A stretch of DNA of 64,000 nucleotides. It comes from an uncultured Collinsella sp. Its GTDB lineage: Bacteria; Actinomycetota; Coriobacteriia; Coriobacteriales; Coriobacteriaceae. The stretch lies in contig CAUAAZ010000001.1 in NCBI GenBank assembly GCA_958427145.1, positions 1-64,000 on the forward strand, written 5' to 3'. Below, in pieces: positions 23,533 to 32,376 of the stretch. Numbering within the stretch: position 1 is the stretch's first letter; every line of letters starts with the position of its first letter. The notes below the pieces were generated by a model. That model was not told where the DNA came from and made no database searches. It saw only the letters and a program-made list of their open reading frames with translations. The translations under genes and the position numbers were made by a program.

Positions 23533-24843
23533 ATGGACGAACTTTTTCACGTCAGTGAGCGCAAGTCCACAATCGGGACCGAACTCCGCGCTGGACTGAC
23601 AACATTCCTGGCGATGGCCTACATCATCGCCGTCAACCCCGCGGTGCTCTCGGACGCTGGCATCGATGCGGGAGCGCTCGCCTGCGCCACCTGCCTGGGC
23701 GCCGGCATCATGACCATCTGCATGGGCATCTTCGCCAACCGCCCGCTCGCCTGCGCGTCGGGCTTAGGCGTCAACGCGATGATCGCCGGAATCACCACCA
23801 CCGTCTGCGGCGGTGACTGGCACGTGGCCATGAGCGTCATCTTCCTCGAGGGTATCGTCATCTTGCTGCTCGTGCTTTGTGGCCTGCGCGAGGCCATCAT
23901 GGACGCCATCCCGGTTGTCCTGCGTCACGCCATCTCGGTGGGTCTGGGCCTGTTCATCGCCATGATTGGCCTGTGCGATGCCGGCATTATCACCGCTGGC
24001 GCCGGTACACTCGTCGGTCTGGGCGACATCACCTCCCCCACTTTCATCGTCGGCATCATCTCCATCCTGGTGACAGTCGCCCTCGCCTGCCGCAACGTCC
24101 CCGGCTCGCTGCTCATCGGCATCGTCGTCGCCGTCATCGCCGGTATCCCCCTAGGTGTAACCCAGGCTCCGACCGGTATCATCGCCCCGCTCGACTTCTC
24201 GAGCATCGGTGGCCCCATCGCCGACGCCGGCGGCGTGCCCGCCATCGTCAAGGTCCTTACCGACCCCGCGCTCCTCGTCATCTCGTTCTCGCTGCTCATG
24301 AGTGACTTCTTCGACACCATGGGCACCGCGATGGCCGTGGCCAAGCAGGGCGAGTTCCTCACCGACGACGGCAACGTCGAGAATATCAAGGAGATCCTGA
24401 TCGTCGACTCCGCCGCCGCTGCTGTGGGCGGTTTCATGGGCGTCTCCTCCATCACCACCTTCGTCGAGTCCACCTCTGGCGCTGCCGACGGTGGCCGCAC
24501 GGGCCTCACCTCCGTCACCACCGGCGTGCTGTTCATTCTCGCCGCGTTCTTCTCCCCCATCGTCACCATCGTTTCCAGCGCCGCCACCTGCGGTGCCCTG
24601 GTCTACGTCGGCTACCTCATGATGAGCGAGGCCTCCGAGATCGACTGGTCCGACGTGTCGCAGGGTTTCCCGGCGTTCATGATTGTCGCCGGCGTGCCCT
24701 TCACCTACTCCATCTCTGCCGGCATTGGCCTGGGCTTTATCGCCTACGTGATCGTCGCGCTCTTTAAGGGCGAGGCCTCCAAGATCAAGCCGCTCATGTG
24801 GATCGCAGCCCTCGCCTTCCTCGTCTACTTCTTTGTAGCGTAG
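23533..24843 (+). CDS. NCS2-family (AzgA-type) purine permease
   Basis: The 436-residue membrane protein begins with the AzgA-type STIGTELRAGLTTFLAMAYI and has about 12-14 hydrophobic segments. SLLMSDFFDTMGTAMAVAKQ and GVSSITTFVESTSGAADGGR are the family's substrate-site motifs. It imports hypoxanthine, guanine or adenine with protons. The ATG at 23533 follows GAAAGGGTATGC. A strong terminator follows, so it is probably a single-gene unit. Confidence 0.92.
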   Translation: MDELFHVSERKSTIGTELRAGLTTFLAMAYIIAVNPAVLSDAGIDAGALACATCLGAGIMTICMGIFANRPLACASGLGVNAMIAGITTTVCGGDWHVAMSVIFLEGIVILLLVLCGLREAIMDAIPVVLRHAISVGLGLFIAMIGLCDAGIITAGAGTLVGLGDITSPTFIVGIISILVTVALACRNVPGSLLIGIVVAVIAGIPLGVTQAPTGIIAPLDFSSIGGPIADAGGVPAIVKVLTDPALLVISFSLLMSDFFDTMGTAMAVAKQGEFLTDDGNVENIKEILIVDSAAAAVGGFMGVSSITTFVESTSGAADGGRTGLTSVTTGVLFILAAFFSPIVTIVSSAATCGALVYVGYLMMSEASEIDWSDVSQGFPAFMIVAGVPFTYSISAGIGLGFIAYVIVALFKGEASKIKPLMWIAALAFLVYFFVA

Positions 24844-24870
24844 CGGCAAAGCTGCCAAAGCAGAACACCA

Positions 24871-24910
24871 AAGCGCGGAGTCGCATCGAGCGGCTCCGCG
24901 CTTTTCTTTT
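24871..24910 (+). terminator. Terminator after the purine permease
   Basis: AAGCGCGGAG (24871-24880) pairs with CTCCGCGCTT (24894-24903), then TTCTTTT. Confidence 0.85.
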
Positions 24911-24979
24911 CGGTAGCGCGTATGCGTCGGCGTGCGACAATTGGGGCTGTCGATATCACAACGCCGAGAGAAGCCCGTC

Positions 24980-25645
24980 ATGGAAGCGTGCCAAAAGCAG
25001 ATAACCGTTCATTCAATGCATGCCGAAAGCGCACCGATCATCTACCTTCCCGTGGTCATGGGTGACGGCATCGAGGTATATAAGTGCTGCCGAGAGCTCG
25101 ACTGCCCACCGTTTACCCTTGTCGCCATTGGCGGCCTCAACTGGAATCGCGAGCTGAGCCCTTGGGAATGCGACGGAACTGTACGCGATGCCGAACCCTT
25201 TGGCGGTCAGGCGTCCGGATTTCTCGATGAACTGCTGAACCGGATAATCCCAAAGGTCGAATTATCACTCCCACAGCCACCTGCCTGGCGTGGCATTGCC
25301 GGCTATTCGCTGGCGGGTCTCTTTTCGCTTTGGGCCCTCTGGCAAACCGATGCCTTTGACCGCGCCGCAAGCGCATCAGGGTCCCTTTGGTTTCCTGGCT
25401 TTATCGACTATGCGCACGAGCACAGGATGCCGAACGCGCCCGGCGCCGTCTACCTGTCACTCGGCAAAAAAGAAACCAAGACGCCCAACCGCATGATGCG
25501 ACACGTCCTCGAAGGCACACGCGCCATGGAAGCGTTGCTTGTCGATCGCGGCATTCCAACAACGCTGGAGCTCAACCCCGGCAACCACTTTGCCCAAACC
25601 GATCTACGAATGGCGCGTGGCATCCACTGGATACTGACGCATTAA
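24980..25645 (+). CDS. Alpha/beta-hydrolase esterase
   Basis: The 221-residue protein carries the nucleophile elbow GYSLAG (Ser110), an upstream LVAIGGLNWNRELSPW segment like that of esterase-D-type hydrolases, and a candidate catalytic His in NPGNHF near the C-terminus. It probably hydrolyses small esters in the cytosol; no signal peptide is seen. The ATG at 24980 follows GAGAGAAG; a later Met13 is an alternative start. The gene stands alone, 137 bp after the permease and in the same direction, with a terminator between. Confidence 0.78.
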   Translation: MEACQKQITVHSMHAESAPIIYLPVVMGDGIEVYKCCRELDCPPFTLVAIGGLNWNRELSPWECDGTVRDAEPFGGQASGFLDELLNRIIPKVELSLPQPPAWRGIAGYSLAGLFSLWALWQTDAFDRAASASGSLWFPGFIDYAHEHRMPNAPGAVYLSLGKKETKTPNRMMRHVLEGTRAMEALLVDRGIPTTLELNPGNHFAQTDLRMARGIHWILTH

Positions 25646-25876
25646 AATTGGTGCCCACGCGCATATGTAGGCTGAGCAAAAACATGCGCGGGCGGCCGAG
25701 CGATGACGCATCGTAGATGGCATCGGTGACGGCGGGCGTCAAAGACTGGGACACGGATGCCCTTTCAGAATGGAAGGGCGCTCGAGCATAGCGGATTACC
25801 TGCCCGAACGATACGATCCGAACCATTGTACGCGATATGTAATTTCTCGCACGCTCCGGCGCCGCGGGCGGTAGCG

Positions 25877-27010
25877 TTACTTCCAAACGCGCTCGGCAAT
25901 ACGCCTGACCAGTGCAATCTTTGCCCACTGCTCGTCCTCGGTCAGCTTGTTGCCAATCTCGCAGCTGGCAAAGCCACACTGCGGAGACAGATACAGGTTC
26001 TCGAGCGGCACGTACTTTGCCGCCTCGCGGATGCGCTCGACAATAACATCCTCGTTCTCGAGCTCTGCCGCCTTGGTGGTCACCAGGCCCAACACGACCT
26101 TCTTGCCGGGGGCAACGTACTTGAGCGGCTCAAAGCCACCGGCGCGCGGCGTATCGAACTCCAGATAGAACGCATCGACGTCCTCATGCGCAAACAGGTA
26201 CGGCGCGATGGGGTCGTAGCCGCCCTCAAAAGCGTAGGTGGAGTGGTAGTTGCCGCGGCATACATGCGTGTTGATGACCAGATCGTCGGGCTTGCCCGCG
26301 ATGGCGGCATTGTTGAGCGCCACACCCAGCTCGCTCACCTTTTGCAGATCAACCGGGCTCATGCCGGTCTTTGCCACAAAATCGGTATCGCAATAGATTC
26401 CCCAGGTACAGTCATCAAACTGGATGTTGCGGCAGCCTGCTGCGTACAGGTCGGCGATCACCGTGCGATAAGCAGCTGCAATGGCGTCGGCAAGTTCCTC
26501 ATCGGTCTTATAGACAGCGCGCAGACTCTCCTGCTGGCCGTCGCAGCGGTCGAGCGTGACTTCGGAGAACGTCTGAATCGGCGCCGGGATGGTCTGGCGT
26601 GCAACGTGGCCCTCGCCCTCAAGCGCCTTGACAAACTTAAAGTGCTCGACGAAGGGGTGGTTCTCGCCGCTGATGGGGCCGGTCACCACGGCGGTATCGG
26701 CCGTGGTCTCCTCGTCGTGGAACATATAGCCCGTACGCGAGGTGCGACGCTCGACGCCGTTCAGCCCCCACATAAAGTCGAGGTGCCAGTAGCTGCGGCG
26801 AAACTCGCCATCGGTGATGACCTGCAGGCCGGCCGCCTTCTGCTTTGCCACCAAATCGCGAATGGCCTCATCCTCGACGGCCTTAAGGCCGTCGTCATCG
26901 AGCGTACCCGCGGCGTAGGCGGCACGGGCGTCCTTCACGGCCTGCGGACGAAGAAAACTGCCGACGATATCGGCGCGAAACGGCGCGTTCGGTTGAATCG
27001 AAGTGCTCAT
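25877..27010 (-). CDS. MetE C-terminal-like methyltransferase (YxjG/YxjH type)
   Basis: This 377-residue protein corresponds to the catalytic barrel of cobalamin-independent methionine synthase without its N-terminal half. Candidate zinc ligands are seen in VINTHVCRGN (His, Cys) and LSPQCGFASCE (Cys), with Glu in YLEFDTPRAGG. Such stand-alone proteins transfer methyl groups to homocysteine from small donors. The ATG at 27010 follows GGGAGATATCT. The LysR gene immediately upstream, and a dyad in the gap, suggest regulated sulfur-amino-acid metabolism. The 231 bp downstream to the esterase gene hold only short hairpins. Confidence 0.88.
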   Translation of the reverse strand: MSTSIQPNAPFRADIVGSFLRPQAVKDARAAYAAGTLDDDGLKAVEDEAIRDLVAKQKAAGLQVITDGEFRRSYWHLDFMWGLNGVERRTSRTGYMFHDEETTADTAVVTGPISGENHPFVEHFKFVKALEGEGHVARQTIPAPIQTFSEVTLDRCDGQQESLRAVYKTDEELADAIAAAYRTVIADLYAAGCRNIQFDDCTWGIYCDTDFVAKTGMSPVDLQKVSELGVALNNAAIAGKPDDLVINTHVCRGNYHSTYAFEGGYDPIAPYLFAHEDVDAFYLEFDTPRAGGFEPLKYVAPGKKVVLGLVTTKAAELENEDVIVERIREAAKYVPLENLYLSPQCGFASCEIGNKLTEDEQWAKIALVRRIAERVWK

Positions 27011-27050
27011 AGATATCTCCCTTTGCATTGGTTGCTTTACTGGGACAGAG

Positions 27051-27119
27051 TATGAGCGCTCATATGGTCATCGTAAAATATATGTTTATAACAGTTTGAT
27101 ATAGATGCTTCCTATATCA
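27051..27119. promoter_or_regulatory. Two dyads in the MetE-like promoter
   Basis: TATGAGCGCTCATA (27051-27064) is a perfect 14-bp palindrome. TGATATAG (27097-27104) and CTATATCA (27112-27119) form an 8-bp dyad with a 7-bp spacer, in LysR-site style. The upstream LysR is the obvious candidate. Confidence 0.5.
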
Positions 27120-27165
27120 GTTTGGACTGCCATAAAGAGATTTGACCCGTGCAGAATGCAGCAGT

Positions 27166-28062
27166 CTAGATGTGCTGACGAATCGCGTTGATATAGGCCT
27201 GCCCGTAGCGCGTAAGTGTCGTGTTCTTACGCGTGATAATGCCGATCTCCATGTACTCGTCCACATCGAGCGGAATCGAGATAATACCGGGGCCGTTAAG
27301 TTCATGGCTGATCACGCCCGAACACACCGTGTAGCCGTTGAGGCCCATGACCAGGTTGAACAACGTCGCACGGTCACGCACGCGGATATTCTTGCGGCGC
27401 TCAAAGGTCGAGGTCAGTTCCTCGGAATAGTAAAACGAGTTGTAGCTGCCCTGCTCATAGGACAAAAATGGGTAGTCCTCGAGGTCTTCGAGTGTCACGC
27501 TGGCGTGGTGCGCCAGTGGATGGTCGGCGCATACAAAGACATGCGGCGTGGCGCAGAAAAGCCCTTCGAACACGAGCTCGTTGGCCGCCAGCATGCGCTC
27601 GATAACCTCGCGATTGTGCTCGGATAGGTACAAGATGCCCAGCTCGCTTTTCATGTGCGCGACATCCTCGATAATCTCGTGGGTCTGCTCCTCGCGCAGG
27701 GTAAAGTCGTAACGCGCGGCATCGAACTCGCGAATCACGTCAACAAACGCGTTAACGGCAAAGGAATAATGCTGGCAGCTCACACTAAAGTGCGGCACCT
27801 GCTCGGATGCGCCCTTGTACTTGCCCTCGAGCAGGTCGGCCTGGTCGAGTACCTGGCGCGCATAGCCCAAGAAGGTCTCGCCTTCCTCGGACACAACGAC
27901 GCCCTTGTTAGTGCGCTCAAAGATGCGCACGCCCATCTCGTTTTCGAGATCGCGAATCGATGCGGTAATCGAAGGCTGCGACACAAAGAGCCGGCGCGAG
28001 GCCTCGGTGATGCTGCCGCATTCGGCAACTTTGACGACATATCTGAGCTGCTGGAGCTTCAT
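27166..28062 (-). CDS. LysR-family regulator upstream of the MetE-like gene
   Basis: The 298-residue protein opens MKLQQLRYVVKVAECGSI, a CysB/CynR-like LysR start, with the helix-turn-helix ASRRLFVSQPSITASIRDLE. The effector domain covers about 90-295. It is read in the same direction as, and upstream of, the MetE-like gene; two dyads sit in the gap between them. The HAD phosphatase gene lies 10 bp upstream, so the two are probably co-transcribed. Control of methionine or sulfur metabolism is inferred. Confidence 0.88.
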   Translation of the reverse strand: MKLQQLRYVVKVAECGSITEASRRLFVSQPSITASIRDLENEMGVRIFERTNKGVVVSEEGETFLGYARQVLDQADLLEGKYKGASEQVPHFSVSCQHYSFAVNAFVDVIREFDAARYDFTLREEQTHEIIEDVAHMKSELGILYLSEHNREVIERMLAANELVFEGLFCATPHVFVCADHPLAHHASVTLEDLEDYPFLSYEQGSYNSFYYSEELTSTFERRKNIRVRDRATLFNLVMGLNGYTVCSGVISHELNGPGIISIPLDVDEYMEIGIITRKNTTLTRYGQAYINAIRQHI

Positions 28063-28072
28063 GATGGCCTCC

Positions 28073-28981
28073 CTAGACGTCCGCGATACCCGAACCCACC
28101 GCATCCATCTGACGCATAAACGGCGGCATCTCCCCCGTCGCGGCACAGGCGGCAATCTGATGCAGAGCCCCGGCGACCGCATCGTCTGCCGCAGCGCCGA
28201 TATGCCAGCGCGCGGCAGCAGTGACGGCCTCGTTGGCATTGGCGACTGCAACGGAGTTGGGAACGGCATCGATCATGGGCAGATCGTTATCGGAATCGCC
28301 AAATACGGCCACCTCATCGGGCGTCAGGCCCAAAGCGCGCGCCAGCTCCAGCGCAGCGCAGCCCTTGTCCCAACCGGCCGGGAGAATATCGAATAGGCGC
28401 ACGCGGTTGTTGGGAAATACAAGCGAGAGCTCCGGCACCTCGGCAGCAATGCGCTCGCGCAGCTCAGCAAGCTCTTCGCGCGAGCGGGCGCTCCAGATAT
28501 TCGCCTTGTATACCGGGGCATCATCGACAACAGGACGGCACGGGGCCTCTTCGCCTTTGAGCCACGCATTACCGCCCGACTCCATGGCGCGACGAACGCG
28601 CTCGGGATCGCTCGTCACGCAGTAGGCATCGTTATCCCAAAAGTCGTCACCCAGGCTGTAGACCTTCAGATACGTATCATCGGTCTCTTGCTCCAAGTAG
28701 TCAGCCAAGCGCATAAGAGCGGCGTTGTCGGTCGCATGCGAGGCTACCGCCTCGCCGTCCACAAACATGACCTGGCCATTGCAGAACGCACCGGTCGAAA
28801 AGCACTCGGAACAATTTTTGAACATCCAGCCCATCGCGGACGGCTGACGGCCCGAAACCGGGCCAAAGTGCAGACCCGCCGCCTGCATGGCATGAATGCC
28901 CTCGATAGCGTAGTCGCTGGCACCGTCATGTCCAGCCGGAATCAGCGTATCGTCCATATCGGTCAGCACAAGTTTGATCAT
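28073..28981 (-). CDS. Cof-type HAD-superfamily phosphatase
   Basis: The 302-residue protein has the HAD nucleophile motif LTDMDDTL (6-13), motif II SGRQPS, and the C-terminal VFGDSDNDLPMIDAV acidic motif with a C2-type cap between. Such enzymes dephosphorylate sugar phosphates or flavin/PLP-type cofactors. It is 10 bp upstream of the LysR gene in the same direction. Substrate unknown. Confidence 0.88.
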   Translation of the reverse strand: MIKLVLTDMDDTLIPAGHDGASDYAIEGIHAMQAAGLHFGPVSGRQPSAMGWMFKNCSECFSTGAFCNGQVMFVDGEAVASHATDNAALMRLADYLEQETDDTYLKVYSLGDDFWDNDAYCVTSDPERVRRAMESGGNAWLKGEEAPCRPVVDDAPVYKANIWSARSREELAELRERIAAEVPELSLVFPNNRVRLFDILPAGWDKGCAALELARALGLTPDEVAVFGDSDNDLPMIDAVPNSVAVANANEAVTAAARWHIGAAADDAVAGALHQIAACAATGEMPPFMRQMDAVGSGIADV

Positions 28982-29045
28982 AGAGTCCCCCAGTCATTTT
29001 CACCGTATCCATTGTAACGGTGCGCTAGTATAGGGAACAACAGAT

Positions 29046-29146
29046 TCGATGCGGGAGTGCCGGCGGTGCAAACCACAAGGCTGAGAGGGCATGGGGCCCA
29101 ATCCTTTGAACCTGTCAGTTAATGCTGGCGTAGGGAGCATGCCGCC
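29046..29146 (+). ncRNA. TPP riboswitch (THI box)
   Basis: The conserved strings are easy to read: GGGAGTGCC, GGCTGAGAGGG, then CCTTTGAACCTGTCAG, TTAATGCTGGCGTAGGGA. It lies in the leader of thiM and is followed directly by an intrinsic terminator, so thiamine pyrophosphate binding should stop transcription of the thi operon. Confidence 0.95.
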
Positions 29147-29151
29147 TTTAC

Positions 29152-29183
29152 AGGGGCGCTGTCTATGCACAGCGCCCCTTTTC
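29152..29183 (+). terminator. Riboswitch-controlled terminator
   Basis: AGGGGCGCTGT (29152-29162) pairs with ACAGCGCCCCT (29169-29179) followed by TTTTC, just before the thiM ribosome-binding site AAGGAGGC (29190-29197). Confidence 0.9.
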
Positions 29184-29204
29184 TATGCCAAGGAGGCATG
29201 TGCA

Positions 29205-30044
29205 GTGATTGATTCGAAACAGCTTAAGCAGCATATGGTCAAGACCGTGGAGGAGATTCGCGCCACCAATCCGATGGCCGGCTCCATCACCAACACGGTG
29301 ACGATCGACTTTGTCGCCAACGCACAGCTCGCCGTGGGCGGATCGGCCGCCATGGTCTATCTGCCCGACGAGGGCGAGGCACTCGTTGCCGGCGGCGGCG
29401 CCATCTATCTCAATATGGGTACGCTCTTCCCCATCTACGAGCAGACGATTCCCCGCGCGGCCAAGGCGGCACACGACGCCGGCAAGCCTTGGGTGCTCGA
29501 TCCGGTGGGCCTGGGCATCGGTAGCCTGCGCACCCAGCTGGTAAACGAACTCAAGCAGTACAAGCCCGCCATCGTGCGCGGCAACGCCTCCGAGATCATC
29601 GCGCTCGCCGGCCTGTGGGGTCTTGAGGGCGAGGCGGCTGATCTGAGCCGCGTACGCGGTGTCGATACCACCGACACGGTAGACGCCGCCCGCGATGCCG
29701 CCGTGGCGCTCGCCCGCTACACCGGCGGCGCCGTAGTGGTCTCGGGCGAAGTCGACCTGATTACCGACGGCACGACCGTGGCCAAGTCCCACGGCGGCAG
29801 CCCGCTCATGTCCAAGATCACCGGTTGCGGCTGCTCGCAGGGCGGCGTGCTGGCCGTGTACGCCTGTGCCGCCGACCCGCTTACGGCAGCCATCTGCGGC
29901 ACCGCCGTCTACAACGTTGCCGGCACGCGTGCCGCCGCTGTCGCCGACGCCCCGGCAAGCTTTAAGGTCGCCTTTATCGACGAGCTCTACCGCGCAACCG
30001 CCCAGGACATTGCCGATAACCAACTCGAGCTCGAGGAGGCATAG
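29205..30044 (+). CDS. thiM: Hydroxyethylthiazole kinase
   Basis: The 279-residue ribokinase-like enzyme phosphorylates hydroxyethylthiazole for thiamine salvage. Signatures include the N-terminal NPMAGSITNTVTIDFVANAQ, WVLDPVGLGIGSLR in the core, and the anion-hole/catalytic ITGCGCSQGG. The start is a GTG at 29205 behind AAGGAGGC; the upstream ATG frame runs through the riboswitch terminator and is not used. It is the first gene of a TPP-controlled operon with a thiamine-binding protein and thiE. Confidence 0.96.
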   Translation: MIDSKQLKQHMVKTVEEIRATNPMAGSITNTVTIDFVANAQLAVGGSAAMVYLPDEGEALVAGGGAIYLNMGTLFPIYEQTIPRAAKAAHDAGKPWVLDPVGLGIGSLRTQLVNELKQYKPAIVRGNASEIIALAGLWGLEGEAADLSRVRGVDTTDTVDAARDAAVALARYTGGAVVVSGEVDLITDGTTVAKSHGGSPLMSKITGCGCSQGGVLAVYACAADPLTAAICGTAVYNVAGTRAAAVADAPASFKVAFIDELYRATAQDIADNQLELEEA

Positions 30045-30047
30045 GCC

Positions 30048-30389
30048 ATGTCCGAGCCCGCAACCAATGCCAGCATGAACACGCTCGTCGCCGTGGCCAT
30101 CGCCCCGCGCGGCACCGGCGATGAGCTGTCCGCCGAGGTCGCCGAAGTCGTGCGCGTCATTCGCGAGAGCGGCCTTCCCAACCGCACCACCTCGATGTTC
30201 ACCGAGATCGAGGGCGACTGGGACGAGGTCATGCAGGTCGTGCGCGACGCAACCTTTGTGTTGGCGAGCAAGGGCATCCGCACCGAAGTCGTGCTCAAAG
30301 CCGATATTCGACCCGGATTTACCGACACCATGACCGGCAAGCTCGAACGCATGGAAGCGCAGATCAAAAAGCAGGAGGAAGCACGATGA
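30048..30389 (+). CDS. Thiamine-binding protein, MTH1187/YkoF-like
   Basis: The 113-residue protein matches the small MTH1187 (DUF77) thiamine-binding fold: AVAIAPRGTGDELSAEVAEV, then the IRESGLPNRTTSMFTEIEGD core and a lysine-rich C-terminus. Family members bind thiamine or its pyrimidine precursor in the cytosol and sit in thiamine operons. It starts 3 bp after thiM and overlaps thiE by 4 bp, so translation is coupled. Confidence 0.88.
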   Translation: MSEPATNASMNTLVAVAIAPRGTGDELSAEVAEVVRVIRESGLPNRTTSMFTEIEGDWDEVMQVVRDATFVLASKGIRTEVVLKADIRPGFTDTMTGKLERMEAQIKKQEEAR

Positions 30390-31081
30390 GCATCCGCGAC
30401 AACCTTGATATCTCGGCCTATCTGGTACTCGGCCCCGAAAACACGCTCGGGCGTCCCGTGGGCGATGTGGTGGCCCAGGCGCTCGACGCAGGCTTTACCT
30501 GCATCCAGGTGCGCTCCAAGGTGGCAAGCGCCCGCGAGATCATCGCGCTGACGGGCGACGCCGCGCAGGCAATCGCACAGGCCGGCAAAACCGGTCAGGT
30601 TGCCCTGCTGATCGACGACCGCCTGGACTGCGTACTCGCCGCGCGCGAGCAGGGTATTGCTGTCGACGGCGTGCACGTGGGCCAGAGCGATATTCCCGTC
30701 GAGGTCTGCCGCAAGCTTCTGGGCCCCGATGCCATCGTGGGCCTTTCGGCCCGCTGCGAGGAGATGCTCGAGTACGTCAAGACCGCCGACATGAGCCTAG
30801 TCGACTACCTGGGCATCGGCCCGCTCCACGAGACCGAAACCAAGCGCGACTGCGGACGCGCGGCCGACGGCTCTATCATCACCAAGAGCTTTGAGGACCT
30901 GGCCGCACTCCACGCGGCAAGCCCCGTGCCCATCGTGGTGGGCGGCGGCGTCAAGACGGCCGACCTGCCGCAGCTCAAGGCCACCGGCGTCGATGGCTTC
31001 TTTGTGGTGAGCGCTGTCTGCAGTGCCGACGACCCCTACGCCGCCGCCAAGGAGCTCGTCGACACCTGGCAGCAGGCGTAA
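30386..31081 (+). CDS. thiE: Thiamine-phosphate synthase
   Basis: The 231-residue TIM barrel joins HMP-pyrophosphate and thiazole phosphate to thiamine phosphate. Visible motifs are FTCIQVRSK near the start, LIDDRLDCVLA for the pyrophosphate site, DYLGIGPLHETETK for the thiazole loop, and VVGGGVKTADLPQL for the phosphate-binding end. The ATG overlaps the previous stop (ATGA at 30386). No thiD or thiC is in this window. Confidence 0.94.
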   Translation: MSIRDNLDISAYLVLGPENTLGRPVGDVVAQALDAGFTCIQVRSKVASAREIIALTGDAAQAIAQAGKTGQVALLIDDRLDCVLAAREQGIAVDGVHVGQSDIPVEVCRKLLGPDAIVGLSARCEEMLEYVKTADMSLVDYLGIGPLHETETKRDCGRAADGSIITKSFEDLAALHAASPVPIVVGGGVKTADLPQLKATGVDGFFVVSAVCSADDPYAAAKELVDTWQQA

Positions 31082-31125
31082 GTCTAGGCCGAGCAGCCGA
31101 TTCGCGGCCTCATATCTTCAGCAAT

Positions 31126-31171
31126 GGAAAGCGCATCCCAGTTTGGACCTCCATTCCGGGATGCGCTTTCC
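31126..31171. terminator. Bidirectional terminator, thiE / patatin
   Basis: GGAAAGCGCATCCC (31126-31139) pairs perfectly with 31158-31171, an 18-nt loop between convergent genes. Confidence 0.8.
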
Positions 31172-31182
31172 GCATGCGACCC

Positions 31183-32052
31183 TTACCCCGCCAGATACGC
31201 TTCCAACGCCGGCAAAGTCGCCTCCGCATCTCGACGACCGATCTGATAGATGCGCTCGAGCTCATCCGGTTCACGGCACAGCGACGGTACCTTCACCGAT
31301 TCGCTCGGCCGCACCACAAAGACCTCGCCGGCAGCCTCGCGACGTGCCAGGTCGTCGAGCGTAGCATTGTAGACCTCATGCCGATGCTCAAGCGCTGCGA
31401 CAAACTCCGGGTAGTGACGGAACACGCGCCGCAGCATGGGCATCACGCTGTTGGGCTGTTTCACAAAGCCAGCCGGCTGTGTGAGCACCACGATATTGCG
31501 GTCATACCCCTGCGCAAACAGCCAAGCACTGGGAATTGAATCAGCCACGCCACCATCAAGATACTTATGTCCGTCAATAGCAACGGGACGCGTCGCCACA
31601 GGAATAGCCGACGACGCCCGGATCCACTCGATATCGCGCTCATCGCCATAAGGCAGGTCATGGTAGACGGCCTTGCCCGTCTCGATATCGGTGCACACGC
31701 ACGTAAACCGCATGGGGCAGTCGCGATATGCCTCCAGGTCGATGGGATCGCGCTCGATGGGCACCTCGTGATAGGCAAAGTCGGCATTGTACATATCGCC
31801 GGTTCGCAGCCAGCTGGTCACGCTCGCATAGCGCTTGTCGGCGCAATAGGCCTTGTTGTAGCGAATGGCACGGCCGATCTGGCGCGATTTAAAGTTGTAG
31901 CCAAACGCCGCGCCCGCCGAGACACCCACCATATGGTCGCAGGTCAAACCGTGCTCCATCCAAACGTCGAGCACGCCCGCCGTATACATACCGCGGTAGC
32001 CGCCTCCCTCGAGCGCCAGCCCCACCGTGCGCGTCATATTTGACTGTGCCAT
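31183..32052 (-). CDS. Patatin-like phospholipase
   Basis: The 289-residue protein has the oxyanion loop LEGGGYRGMYTAGVLD (14-29), the GVSAG nucleophile elbow (Ser45) and the Asp of the dyad in LDGGVADS. Patatin-like lipid acyl hydrolases act on phospholipids or neutral lipids; no signal peptide or membrane segment is seen, so it is probably cytosolic. It ends against a bidirectional terminator and starts at 32052, followed upstream by a 324-bp gap before the GGDEF-EAL gene. Confidence 0.9.
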   Translation of the reverse strand: MAQSNMTRTVGLALEGGGYRGMYTAGVLDVWMEHGLTCDHMVGVSAGAAFGYNFKSRQIGRAIRYNKAYCADKRYASVTSWLRTGDMYNADFAYHEVPIERDPIDLEAYRDCPMRFTCVCTDIETGKAVYHDLPYGDERDIEWIRASSAIPVATRPVAIDGHKYLDGGVADSIPSAWLFAQGYDRNIVVLTQPAGFVKQPNSVMPMLRRVFRHYPEFVAALEHRHEVYNATLDDLARREAAGEVFVVRPSESVKVPSLCREPDELERIYQIGRRDAEATLPALEAYLAG

Positions 32053-32376
32053 GCGACCATCTCCGTTCCTGCGTTTTTAACCGGGACAAGTATACCCGTC
32101 AACATATATCGTCTCAGCCGCATTTTTATCAAGCATCGCATCGTCGCGCTACCGCTTGTCGAATAATAGCCGCCCGCAGCATGTGCACCCATCTATAATT
32201 GTGCACTGCTGTTTATGCTACTCAGCAGTTATCAACAGCGAACATTCGTCGGCAAATTAACCCAACAACGCAGCAAGACGGGGGCCTGGATACACGCAAG
32301 ACGCCGAGTAACGACGCGTGTACACAACGAGCTCGCCCGACGCAATCCGCCCCGACCTAAGAAAGCCGCTTAGAAC
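32053..32376. other. 324-bp divergent promoter region and GGDEF-EAL leader
   Basis: No gene was found. The region separates patatin (minus) from the GGDEF-EAL gene (plus). The plus-strand leader contains ACACGC ... GCGTGT able to form a hairpin near 32291-32323. No c-di-GMP riboswitch consensus could be recognised. Confidence 0.5.

Noticed and set aside
25646..25876. Minus-strand fragment reading LTPAVTDAIYDASS, resembling the C-terminus of xanthine dehydrogenase-type proteins
   Set aside because: The similarity is short, there is no start or ribosome-binding site, and it could be chance.
32220..32376. Possible GEMM c-di-GMP riboswitch before the GGDEF-EAL gene
   Set aside because: A hairpin is present but the conserved core strings are missing.
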